Part shown: positions 1 through 7,678 of the stretch, one piece after another
Layout: the number at the start of each line of letters is the position of its first letter
Position numbering within the stretch: the first letter of the stretch is position 1
From: Asterionellopsis glacialis
Taxonomy: Eukaryota; Bacillariophyta; Plagiogrammaphyceae; Rhaphoneidales; Asterionellopsidaceae
Direction of reading: 5' to 3'
NCBI GenBank assembly: GCA_014885115.2
Contig: WKLE02002754.1
Span: 1-14,365 of the forward strand
DNA length: 14,365 nucleotides
The notes under the pieces: model-generated
The model's input: the letters and a program-made list of their open reading frames with translations, nothing else
The model's database searches: none
What the model was told of the DNA's origin: nothing
Translations under genes and position numbers: made by a program

Positions 1-285
1 ATATTGTCACCAACATCTTCGGACGAGGTAACAATTCCCACACATTCCCATTTTCTGAATTCTTTTTGCATTCCACAGAAATTTAACGTTTTTGTAACTG
101 GATTATTTTCGATTGTAACTTCTCTTTTCTCCCCAAATTTTCCCCACCCCAGTCCTTGTTCACATTAATTTCTGAATTGTCTGAAACACATGCAATGTGT
201 TTCACATGGTCGAATATTATATCTAAGTTCATGTATGTTCAATAAAAATTTCAAATTCTTTTACTCTTGTGTTTATTGAAATTTT
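1..285. other. AT-rich intergenic DNA, possible tail of an upstream gene
   Basis: No supported gene lies here. One plus-strand frame is open from the window edge to a TAA near 165, and another to a TAA near 91, so the 3' end of a gene outside the window is possible, but neither stretch shows a recognisable motif. The sequence around 235-285 is AT-rich, with AATAAA-like words, and could be a 3' flank. Confidence 0.25.
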
Positions 286-393
286 GCAATCAACGACAAT
301 CGGCTTCATCATTGTTGATTCGCAATCAACGACAATCGGCTCCATCATTGTGAATTCACAATCGATGTCAATCGGCTTCATCATTGTCGATTT
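286..393. repeat. Three tandem copies of a 36-bp hairpin-type repeat
   Basis: Three adjacent 36-bp units (286-321, 322-357, 358-393) share the core CAATCGGCTTCATCATTGT. The third unit is the most diverged. Within each unit the start (AATCAACgacAAT) and the end (ATTGTTGATT) are near inverse complements, so each unit could fold as an imperfect hairpin with CGGCTTCATC in the loop. No coding frame runs through the array. It may be a minisatellite or the terminal part of an unrecognised transposon. Confidence 0.7.
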
Positions 394-730
394 GTAAGGT
401 CTTTAGATCATTGCAACATCATCACAACGTTGCTGCACATCTTTGATTTCCATATTATGTAAGTCATCCATCATCTATTACAATTATTACAAATAATGTC
501 CAAAATTGTCGTGCACAACAATGTCCTTTATTTCTATTGTTACGATTATTGTCAGGAGATTGTTTGCTATTTCTCTCATCATGTTTTTCATTCAAGATCA
601 TCATTTAATAGAAGAAGAAACTGGTTCTAGATCTTATAATTCTAGAATGTTTGCTATTTTTGTCATTTTATGTCATGTACTAACTCCTTTTTTTTTCATG
701 CATGTATCAATTCCTTAACTTCTTCAAAGA
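394..730. other. Gene-free AT-rich stretch
   Basis: I see no supported gene. A 70-codon frame at 506-718 is phenylalanine/isoleucine-rich, begins inside low-complexity T-rich DNA, and has no domain, so I read it as chance. Confidence 0.4.
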
Positions 731-842
731 TGGTCTTCAAATTTGTCTAATTTTTCATTGGAAAACAAACGTTGCTCTCAAAAAGAGCGTTCATGTCAAA
801 AACAAAAGGTTGATAATAGTTTCAGGTGTTCCTCTTTCTAGG

Positions 843-847
843 GTTGA
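843..847. repeat. 5' target-site duplication GTTGA of the first LTR
   Basis: GTTGA directly precedes the TG start of the LTR and is repeated at 1356-1360 directly after its CA end. The other copies of the tandem repeat contain only one GTTGA at this point, so they show the empty site. Confidence 0.85.
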
Positions 848-1355
848 TGCAGTAGGCGAGTTGCGAGACTAGCGCGATATGTCAATCAACCGTAGTACGG
901 ACGGACCATGATGCGATGACGTCACTGACCGGACAGACGTGATGATGCGATGATGTCATCATATGGACAGACAAGATGACATGATGACATCATCAAGCGG
1001 ACAGACGCAAACGCGCAGTGACGCACAACGTTCTTGCGGACGCTGACGTCATGAGCGAAACACATTGAAATCCACTCCACAGCAGAACATGGTGACGTGC
1101 CTGACACAGAGCGTTCCGATTGGCTGGCTTGGGGAGTTCGGTTAACATGTTAAAACCAAACTCCGTTGGAAACCGAACTCTAAGTAGATCCGCCGTAGGA
1201 TCCCGTACTGATTTTGGGTCGCAAAGACAAATCGGTGAATTGTCGGGTATTTTACTTAAATTCTAAAATAGCTCATAATTTATTCACTCCAATAAACTCT
1301 ACTTCATTTTCATCTATTTTCACCTTCTTTTCAATATTGCTGCCAGCATAGTGCA
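848..1355. mobile_element. Solo LTR, copy 1 (508 bp)
   Basis: This is a 508-bp element that starts TGCAG and ends GTGCA (TG...CA termini), flanked by the 5-bp direct repeat GTTGA. These are LTR-retrotransposon hallmarks. No internal protease, reverse transcriptase or integrase sequence is attached, and the host repeat continues right after the second GTTGA, so this is a solo LTR left by recombination. The first half is rich in TGACGTCA-type palindromes (917-924, 1044-1051). The second half is AT-rich with AATAAA near 1292, a likely R/U5 polyadenylation region. A minus-strand 61-codon frame at 922-1107 lies wholly inside it and is not a gene. Copia versus Gypsy cannot be told without internal sequence. 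A non-autonomous element with the same termini is a less likely alternative. Confidence 0.85.
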
Positions 1356-1360
1356 GTTGA
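1356..1360. repeat. 3' target-site duplication GTTGA of the first LTR
   Basis: Second copy of the 5-bp host sequence duplicated on insertion, followed by ACTGGTTGC, the expected continuation of the interrupted tandem-repeat unit. Confidence 0.85.
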
Positions 1361-1656
1361 ACTGGTTGCTTTGTCTTCGAATTTGTCTAATTTGTCATTG
1401 GCCAACAAACGTTTCTTTCTAAAAAGATTGTTCCTTTCAAAAACAAAAGGCTGATAATAGCTTCAGGTGTTCCTCTTTCTAGGGTTGAACTGGTTGCTTA
1501 CTTCATTATTCAAAACAAAAACAAAAGGTTGATTATAGTTTCAGGTGTTCCTCTTTCTAGGGTTGAACTGGTTACTTACTTCACCATTTTTGTTGGCATA
1601 TAATAGTTTCAGGTGTTCCTCTTTCTAGGGTTGAACTGGTTACAACACCCTTTGAA

Positions 1657-2123
1657 GCTTTTATTTTGACCGGAACAAATACCCTGAAGAAATTGAAATG
1701 CTAGTCACAAGAGGTGATCCATGAAGAGAAAACTCATTCATGAATGCATGTACTCCAAAGAGGGTGTTCCCCTATATCATCACTTTGTGTACTAACCAAC
1801 AAGGAGTACTTGTTTCTAACATTGACCATCCATGGTCTTCTTCCAATGTAATGATGAAAGCATTAACTACTGCTGCCACCATGGTAGGTCTGGATCATTG
1901 GACAAACAATTTAAGTCTTGACAAATGTTCTGGATTTCAGGTGGGTTTTCACAATTATGATTTTAGTACAAGAGACCTTCATACTGAACCAGATGACTCA
2001 TATATGGTGATAATAAGTCCAGACAATGTTGATGCTGACATCAGACCTTGTTTTACAATGGGACCATCTGACTTTCTTGCCACGTATATTGTTACCTCAC
2101 AAACATATTCACCATCAACATAG
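1657..2123 (+). pseudogene. Possible plus-strand relic reading frame
   Basis: From about 1661 a frame runs with one stop (TGA near 1722) and then 127 open codons from a Met at 1740 to the TAG at 2121-2123. The composition is protein-like (several Trp, Cys and His), but I recognise no family. Its last ~145 bp overlap, on the other strand, the end of the zinc-knuckle relic, and only one strand need be real there. I favour the minus strand in the overlap because it continues from a recognisable zinc knuckle. This stretch may be a second decayed transposon gene or chance. Confidence 0.25.
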
Positions 2124-2692
2124 TACCTCTGATGAATTATTATGGCTTCACATGCTGATGTATATTTCTTAATGATGGTACGACTGTCATCTTTGTTCAA
2201 TTGAGAATTAAGAGAGGCTTCTGTACAACAAAGGTCAGATATCAATTGATCCTTTTCTCTCTGACCACTTAGGATATCTTCATTTTTGATTATAATTGGA
2301 CAGGTATTCCTGGAATGTCCTTTACCATTACAAATAGGACAAATCTTTGAAGTTGTGTTTCAACTATTGATTAATGTGGGTTCCTTATGACCCTGATTAT
2401 TTTGAGTACTTGACACAGACAGAAATTTTTTCTGCAATGAACGTTTGTTATTATTCTTGATGATCTCTTGACGACCCCTTTTCTGGAGAGCAGTACGACA
2501 ATTGGTAATGTTCTTGTTGACAGATTGTAAACGGTTATTTCGATTTGCAACTGGCTTCTGTTGAAATAGATCTTCAGGCTGTATTAAAATTGAAATTTTG
2601 TATTACTACAATGAAGAGCAATCATTTCTTTAATGTGACAAATCAGGGTAGTCAATCCTTCCTTATCATTCTGTAAGCATCTTACCAAATCA

Positions 2693-2697
2693 GTACA
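2693..2697. repeat. 5' target-site duplication GTACA of the second LTR
   Basis: GTACA immediately before the TG of the second LTR is repeated at 3207-3211 right after its CA end. It differs from the GTTGA of the first LTR, so the two LTRs were inserted separately. Confidence 0.85.
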
Positions 2698-3206
2698 TGC
2701 AGTAGGCGAGTCGCGAGACTCGCGCGATATGTCAATCAACCATAGTACGGACGGACCGTGATGCGATGACATCACGGACCGGACAGATGTGATGATGTGA
2801 TGACGTCATCACATGGACGGACTAGATGACGTGATGATGTCAATGAGCAAACAGATGCAAACGCGCGGTGACGCACAGCATTATTGTGAACACTGATGTC
2901 ACACGCAAAGTGTATCGAATTCCACTCTGCAGCAGAACACGGTGACGCGCCTGACTCGGAGATTTCCGATTGGCTGGCTCGGGGAGTTCGGTTCACATGT
3001 TAAAACCAAACTCCATTGGAAACCGAACTCTAAGTAGATCTGTCTTAGGATCCCGTACTGCTTTTGGGTTGCAAAGACGAATCGGTGAATTGTCGGATAT
3101 TTTTAGTTAAGCTCTAAAATTGCTCACAATTTATTCACTCCAATAAACTCTACTTCATTTTCATCATTTTCACCTTACTTTTCAATATTGCTGCCAGCAT
3201 AGTGCA
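2698..3206. mobile_element. Solo LTR, copy 2 (509 bp)
   Basis: Same element as 848-1355, in the same orientation, with identical TGCAG...GTGCA ends and about 87% identity by hand alignment. Most differences are C/T or G/A transitions, many at CpG. It is flanked by its own duplication GTACA. It sits inside the minus-strand zinc-knuckle relic, whose frame resumes on the far side. It has a TGACGTCA palindrome at 2801-2808 and AATAAA near 3143. Minus-strand frames at 2584-2775, 2772-2996 and 3175-3366 start or end inside it and are not genes. Confidence 0.85.
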
Positions 3207-3211
3207 GTACA
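3207..3211. repeat. 3' target-site duplication GTACA of the second LTR
   Basis: Second copy of the host pentamer, followed at once by the upstream half of the interrupted transposon gene read on the minus strand. Confidence 0.85.
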
Positions 3212-3562
3212 GTTTTTGGTAGCTTCAGAAAAAAGATTAATGCTACTTTCACTTGAAAAATCTCAATTAAATTTTTTTTCACTTGACCATTCTCGATTGA
3301 TATTATTTTGTGGATGACATTCTGTTCCACAAATATTTTCATTAATGGAATCATCATCATCAACAATCAATATGAATACGGGGAATCGATTGGTGTCCCT
3401 AGATGGTGCCAAGAAGAGGTTTATTGTCATGTTCTTGTGTGAAAGGAGTCGTCTTGTCGTGACAGCGCCATGGTCGCTGTTTTTTTTCGTTGTCGATTCG
3501 ATCAGTCTAGTCTGTTTTCATACCGTAATCGGACGTTATATGGCGGTTATCATCTTTTTTTC

Positions 3563-3686
3563 GCGAGCTTTCTAAAATTCGAGCTCAATTTAGTCCATCC
3601 TTCCATCCGGAAAATGCTTTATTTGCGAGCTCTCCAAAATTCGACTTCACTTTAGCCTAACCGTCCATCCGAAAAATGCAAAAAAG
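3563..3686. repeat. Two tandem copies of a 62-bp repeat
   Basis: The units 3563-3624 and 3625-3686 share GCGAGCT, CTAAAATTCGA / CCAAAATTCGA, TTTAG, CCATCCG and AAAATGC in order. They are diverged, with no open frame and no known function. Confidence 0.55.
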
Positions 3687-4810
3687 AATGCCTTTTATCT
3701 TCGTTCTGTGATGTTCCAACAACAATCCGAGGCTTCAGAGGTGTTTTTTTTACATGTGGGAGGAGGTTTGGTGCGGTGGTCCTTTCAAAATCGGGGTTCC
3801 GATATTTCGATCTTGGCGCGGCGAGGGGTACGTTTTTCGTTGCAAATGGTCTTACGCATTTCTATTGGTTGAATTTAGCGCCTTAGGGAACTTTTCCCCT
3901 GAGCATTAGGACTATTGCAGAGAATTCAGCAATAAATAATGAGCTAACATAGTTTAAACTTCTAAAATAATAAATAAATCATGTTTGAAGTGTCTCTATT
4001 TGGGTAACATTTTATTCACCAATGTTTTGGCTAAGGGCATCAGTTTGTTCATCAGTGATATTCTTGATCTCATCTGAGAGATGAAGATTGTCTTGGAGGA
4101 CTTCAAGAATGTTTTATAAAATGGAAGCTACTAACTCGGGGATGGTTCAAATCCAAGCCCTGAGGTTCAAGCTGTATTACAACCCCACTTGTGATACATT
4201 GAGTTTCGGAGCCTTATGATGAATATGGCTGAGGTGTAACAGAGGAAGTTGTTGAGTAATAGGTCGAGTTGGGAGTAGTAAGATATAAGATTGTGAGCGG
4301 ATTTGTTTGAGCCACTTATTGAGTTTTCTACTACCTTCCAGCGGTTGACTACATAATAAATGTCTGCTTCTTTTCCTCCTGAAGCCACTGCTTGAAAATT
4401 AGAGGATTGTCGGAAAGTCCAGAAGACGTTATACTTTTCTTCGCTATCTTTTATTGACGTAACATCTGGTGGAAATAAGCCTTGGCGACATTTTAAGATG
4501 TCTCCGAGTATTGAGTGGAGTTCTCAGCAAGAATTGTTGCTATTTTAATTTGGGACTACGAAAAGAGCTTAAAATGTGCAAAATAGCTCCAGGAACACTC
4601 TCCTCCTTTCTGCTGATGATTGTGAAATTATATTTAAATAAAGTACACTGACTCGAGAAGATTCTGAAAGCACATGGGTGATAATAATTTAAACGCAAGT
4701 ACAATATTAATATTGTAAACTAGAAATCCAAGAAGGGCTCGGAAATGAAAAATTACAGAATTAGATTAACATAAAGACCATTAGCTTTAACATTTTGTTA
4801 AGAAATAAAC
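3687..4810. other. Gene-poor stretch with a possible minus-strand relic
   Basis: No intact gene is seen. On the minus strand 4388-4167 is open for 73 codons, with protein-like composition, and the same frame is open somewhat further upstream (to about 4490). A short acidic stretch ending in a stop near 4015 is also open. They do not join in one frame and match no family I recognise. They could be exons or remains of a decayed gene, or chance. Positions 3700-3900 hold a locally GC-richer patch without an open frame. The end (about 4680-4810) is the AT-rich 3' flank of the methyltransferase gene. Confidence 0.3.
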
Positions 4811-6661
4811 TTAGTACCATGAGTCATCCTCATCTACAACTTTAACCGGCTTAGGTTTTGGTTTTGATTTCGGCAATGATCGTGTGGATGTCTTCTTTGT
4901 ATCACCTGCCTGTCTATAATCATCCATATGCCTCTTTTTATTTGGTTCTTGTTCTTGTCTGTTGGTTCGATAACTGGTGTTGTTTACGTTTCGATCTACT
5001 CGATTCTTTACACGAAGTTTTTTCCTTGTTGACAAGTTTGTACTATCATCATGATCGTTCTTGTTGCTTCTTAGCTGTTTTTCTTGTTCTATCGTTGCTT
5101 TCTCTAGAATCATGTACTGCAACCAACGTAAGTCTTGTTGTCCAGTCTTTATTACAATACTTTGTGATCTCCGCAAACCCAAATGCTTTGTTGCTGATTT
5201 GTTACCACTTAAAACCCATGCCTGAGTACGTCCCTTGGGACATGTTTCTCTTAAAAATGATCTTAAAGATTCCCAACTATTATGATCATCTTCACTTAAT
5301 CGTACACCCCATGGTGGATTTGTCATGACCCAAACTTGTTCCTTCTTACTTTTTGTTGATGGTGACTTTGATGGGAATTGCACATCACAGCAATCACCTT
5401 GACTTACTTGTACGGCATGGCTTAATCCTGCCTTGGTCAAACTTGCTTCTAGCAAATCTAATGCACCGTCGTGGATATCATTTGCAACGATGTCAACATT
5501 TTGAAAATTTCGCATTCCCTCCTTTACACGTTGTGTCGCATCTATTAACATATCTTTCCATATTTGTGTAATGTCATTATCATCATCATCCTGTTTCCAT
5601 CGTAAGACAGGTGGCATTTGAAATCCAGGTACACCACATTTAATTCTCATCAATCCCGGTGCAACATCTGCTACCATCATGGCAGCTTCAATAATAAGTG
5701 ATCCACTACCACACATTGGATCCACTAAACAGATCTTGTTCTTGTTGCCATCATCTTGTGTGAGATGAAGTAATGCTTCATCAAATTTCGATGATAATAA
5801 TAATCCTGCAGCTAAACTTTCTTTCATAGCAGCCTTATGAACAGCATTGCCTGCTCTATACCCACGTTTATGCAAGCTACCTGGTGGATGCAAGCTTCTG
5901 TACAAGGTCATATCAGCAGTATTATCACGTTCAGGCCGTCCAAAGAAAATACTTACCAATGGTACGTCTGCTTGGTCGGTATCTACATTAGGACGTTCGT
6001 TGTCATCACGTAAATCACGTACTTGATCGACCAATGCATTTTTAATCGTCAAGGCTGTATAATGTGAATGTGATATATCTTTAGGGACACGCCCGTTTAA
6101 TATCACCTTACTACTCAATGTTAACATCCCACCCTTTCCGTTCCCTAAAAGTTGTTTGACATTTACAGTAGAACGGATAGCCTCATATACATCATCACGT
6201 GTTTGTATGTTTGGTATTTCACCTACAATCAGTTCCAATATTTGATGTGCTGTACGTATCCAAAGTAGAGCGCGTAACCCAACATGTGGATTGGATGGTG
6301 AATTTGTAAATGACACAGCTGCGTTACCTAATGGCTCAATGTTTGTTGCACCTAATTGTTCTAATTCCATTGCCAATACGTTGGATAATCCTGGAATGCA
6401 CGTTGCTAAGTATTCTTTTACCATACCATTATTTTTATCATTATATTGCTGTTCATCATGAGAATAGTCATTCATACGATCATTATCATAATCACTATCA
6501 TCATACAAACGAAGAAAAGAACTTTTTCTTGCTTGATGCAGTGATGTTATTGTTTGCGATTTTGATGGGGTGTTCAAAACAATACCAAACCCATCAATTC
6601 CCTGTAATGTGAGAAGGAAGAAGAACAGACATGATATATAGCACAGTGATGATTCAATCAT
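4811..6661 (-). CDS. THUMP-domain rRNA guanine-N2 methyltransferase (RlmL/YpsC type), probably plastid
   Basis: Predicted to transfer a methyl group from S-adenosylmethionine to the N2 of a guanine in large-subunit rRNA, as RlmL does at G2445 in E. coli. Numbering from the Met at 6661 (616 aa): hydrophobic signal peptide 1-24, then a Ser/Thr/Lys/Arg-rich, acid-poor stretch (about 25-50) starting at Phe-Gly-Ile, which suggests a bipartite plastid presequence. Next come an acidic linker and an N-terminal ferredoxin-like/THUMP region (about 84-270) ending in LHKRGYR (263-269). The UPF0020 methyltransferase domain follows, with SAM motif VDPMCGSG (313-320), NDIH (394-397) and catalytic-loop motif NPPWG (448-452). 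A basic Lys/Arg/Asn tail (527-616) may bind RNA. The RlmK half found in fused E. coli RlmL is absent, as in YpsC. The frame also has a Met 33 codons upstream (6760). I prefer 6661 because it puts the signal peptide at the N-terminus. No intron is seen. Confidence 0.9.
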   Translation of the reverse strand: MIESSLCYISCLFFFLLTLQGIDGFGIVLNTPSKSQTITSLHQARKSSFLRLYDDSDYDNDRMNDYSHDEQQYNDKNNGMVKEYLATCIPGLSNVLAMELEQLGATNIEPLGNAAVSFTNSPSNPHVGLRALLWIRTAHQILELIVGEIPNIQTRDDVYEAIRSTVNVKQLLGNGKGGMLTLSSKVILNGRVPKDISHSHYTALTIKNALVDQVRDLRDDNERPNVDTDQADVPLVSIFFGRPERDNTADMTLYRSLHPPGSLHKRGYRAGNAVHKAAMKESLAAGLLLSSKFDEALLHLTQDDGNKNKICLVDPMCGSGSLIIEAAMMVADVAPGLMRIKCGVPGFQMPPVLRWKQDDDDNDITQIWKDMLIDATQRVKEGMRNFQNVDIVANDIHDGALDLLEASLTKAGLSHAVQVSQGDCCDVQFPSKSPSTKSKKEQVWVMTNPPWGVRLSEDDHNSWESLRSFLRETCPKGRTQAWVLSGNKSATKHLGLRRSQSIVIKTGQQDLRWLQYMILEKATIEQEKQLRSNKNDHDDSTNLSTRKKLRVKNRVDRNVNNTSYRTNRQEQEPNKKRHMDDYRQAGDTKKTSTRSLPKSKPKPKPVKVVDEDDSWY

Positions 6662-7678
6662 TGCGCTCCTCGCTTGATATGGTGTATAGTTTGGGCCGAC
6701 AATCAGTGATGAAGAGACGATAAGATAATGATCAAACAGTGAACACATCATCACACCCAATCACATCATCAAAAAGAACAGAAGATTTTGTGTTTGTTCT
6801 GATGGGTCGTCAAGGCTCAAGTCTCATGTGGAAGGATAGATGGACAGACATTCAAGCGCAGATCTCCACGCGGCTGCCATTTCGACTCCAGTCGTGCATA
6901 GAAATGAAGCGCGTCATTGATTGTCTTTTATAATAATATATAAAAAGGAGTAATATATTAAATTGCCCATGTGTCAACCGGGAGAACTACCCAAAAAATG
7001 TGTTTTTGCCAGCTGGAAGTAACATCCAATGAAAAAGTTGGGAAGCTTTCGAAATGCTCCAATAGAAATGCCGGAATATCACTCCAAAAGGTGAAAACAG
7101 ACGGAGAATGTATTTGAAGTAAGTACGCACGGACGTTTTTGTACTAAATAACTCCTATCATACTTCAAGAATAGACTGTTCAACCATGTTCGTCATGGAA
7201 GTGAAGAATGTGGGAACACCATATATGTCTTTGCTACGCTGAAATCCAGTAAAGGTAGAATGTCTCTTCAAGACCATAGAACATGAGGAACACAGGCGCA
7301 ACCACGGTTCGGTTTTTTTGGGATGTCAAGCGCTCAAGCAAAGTGACACCCGAAACCATCACCCATCACATTATTTTTTTTCCCTCCCTTCGAGAACAGC
7401 ACTCTCAAACTCTCTAGACATTACTGCGACATCAGAAAACACTAGACAAACCAAACCCGAAGCCCAACGTCAATCCACGACACTCACTTTCATTTATTAC
7501 ACATACTTACTACATCCAGACGCTCAATCGTAAAGAAGCAATCCCTCAAGAATCCTTTCTCAGTTGGAAATCTTTTTCTCCGACAAATATCACTAAAGAC
7601 TACAAGTACCTATAGTGCACCTACAAGATTATCATCGCAACCAAGCAACTATTTACTTATCTATCTACAAAATCAATC
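6662..7678. promoter_or_regulatory. Divergent promoter region between methyltransferase and PAS genes
   Basis: About 1 kb separates the two divergent start codons. On the minus strand TATAAAAG occurs at 6932-6925, about 265 bp before the methyltransferase start. On the plus strand TATATAAAAAGG lies at 6937-6948. From about 7370 to 7678 the DNA becomes CA-rich with a T-tract and pyrimidine run (7370-7390), as expected for the start site and 5' untranslated leader of the PAS gene. Short frames at 6739-6933 and 7318-7533 have no recognisable content. Exact start sites cannot be read from sequence. Confidence 0.35.

Larger units (their letters stand above)
731..1642. repeat. Degenerate tandem repeat array, first unit split by a solo LTR
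   Basis: Four copies of the core TTCAGGTGTTCCTCTTTCTA + GGGTTGA occur, starting near 821, 1462, 1540 and 1608; the last three continue with ACTGGTT. The first two units also share a longer left part: TCTTCAAATTTGTCTAATTT at about 734 against TCTTCGAATTTGTCTAATTT at about 1374, plus a shared CAAAAACAAAAGG stretch. The full unit is therefore about 125 bp, and units three and four are shortened. In the first copy the core is broken exactly after GGGTTGA by the LTR at 848-1355, and the missing ACTGGTTGCTT resumes at 1361. The origin of the array is unknown. Confidence 0.75.
1979..3519 (-). pseudogene. Decayed zinc-knuckle transposon protein gene, split by solo LTR
   Basis: A degenerate minus-strand frame can be followed from about 3519 to a stop at 1979-1981. 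It carries a CCHC zinc knuckle, CPICNGKGHSRNTC (2300-2341, spacing C-x2-C-x4-H-x4-C). Upstream of this is a basic, Asn/Lys/Gln-rich linker, and further upstream an acidic DDDD segment. Downstream are about 105 residues of unrecognised sequence. Damage seen: in-frame stops at 3263-3265 and 2360-2362, one frameshift near 2585-2605, and insertion of the LTR plus duplication (2698-3211, 514 bp). Subtracting those 514 bp puts the frames on both sides of the LTR in register, so the LTR entered one continuous coding frame. A zinc knuckle after a long basic region fits the C-terminal part of MULE/FAR1-type transposases, but no DDE catalytic region is visible here. A retrotransposon Gag-like origin is the alternative. 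Confidence 0.55.

Noticed and set aside
922..1107. Minus-strand frames inside the LTRs (also 2772-2996)
   Set aside because: Both are the same stretch of LTR DNA; openness follows from the repetitive GATGACGTCA-type sequence and not from coding.
848..3206. A single complete LTR retrotransposon with 508-bp LTRs
   Set aside because: The outer flanks do not match each other (GTTGA against GTACA), each LTR has its own duplication, and the 1.3-kb interior has no retroelement genes and continues host repeat and relic sequence.
3345..3575. 76-codon plus-strand frame with hydrophobic stretches
   Set aside because: It lies opposite the better-supported minus-strand transposon relic and contains T-tracts that explain the hydrophobic runs.
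4144..4154. tRNA-like T-arm word GGTTCAAATCC
   Set aside because: The surrounding bases pair over only about three positions and no acceptor, D or anticodon arm can be built on either strand.
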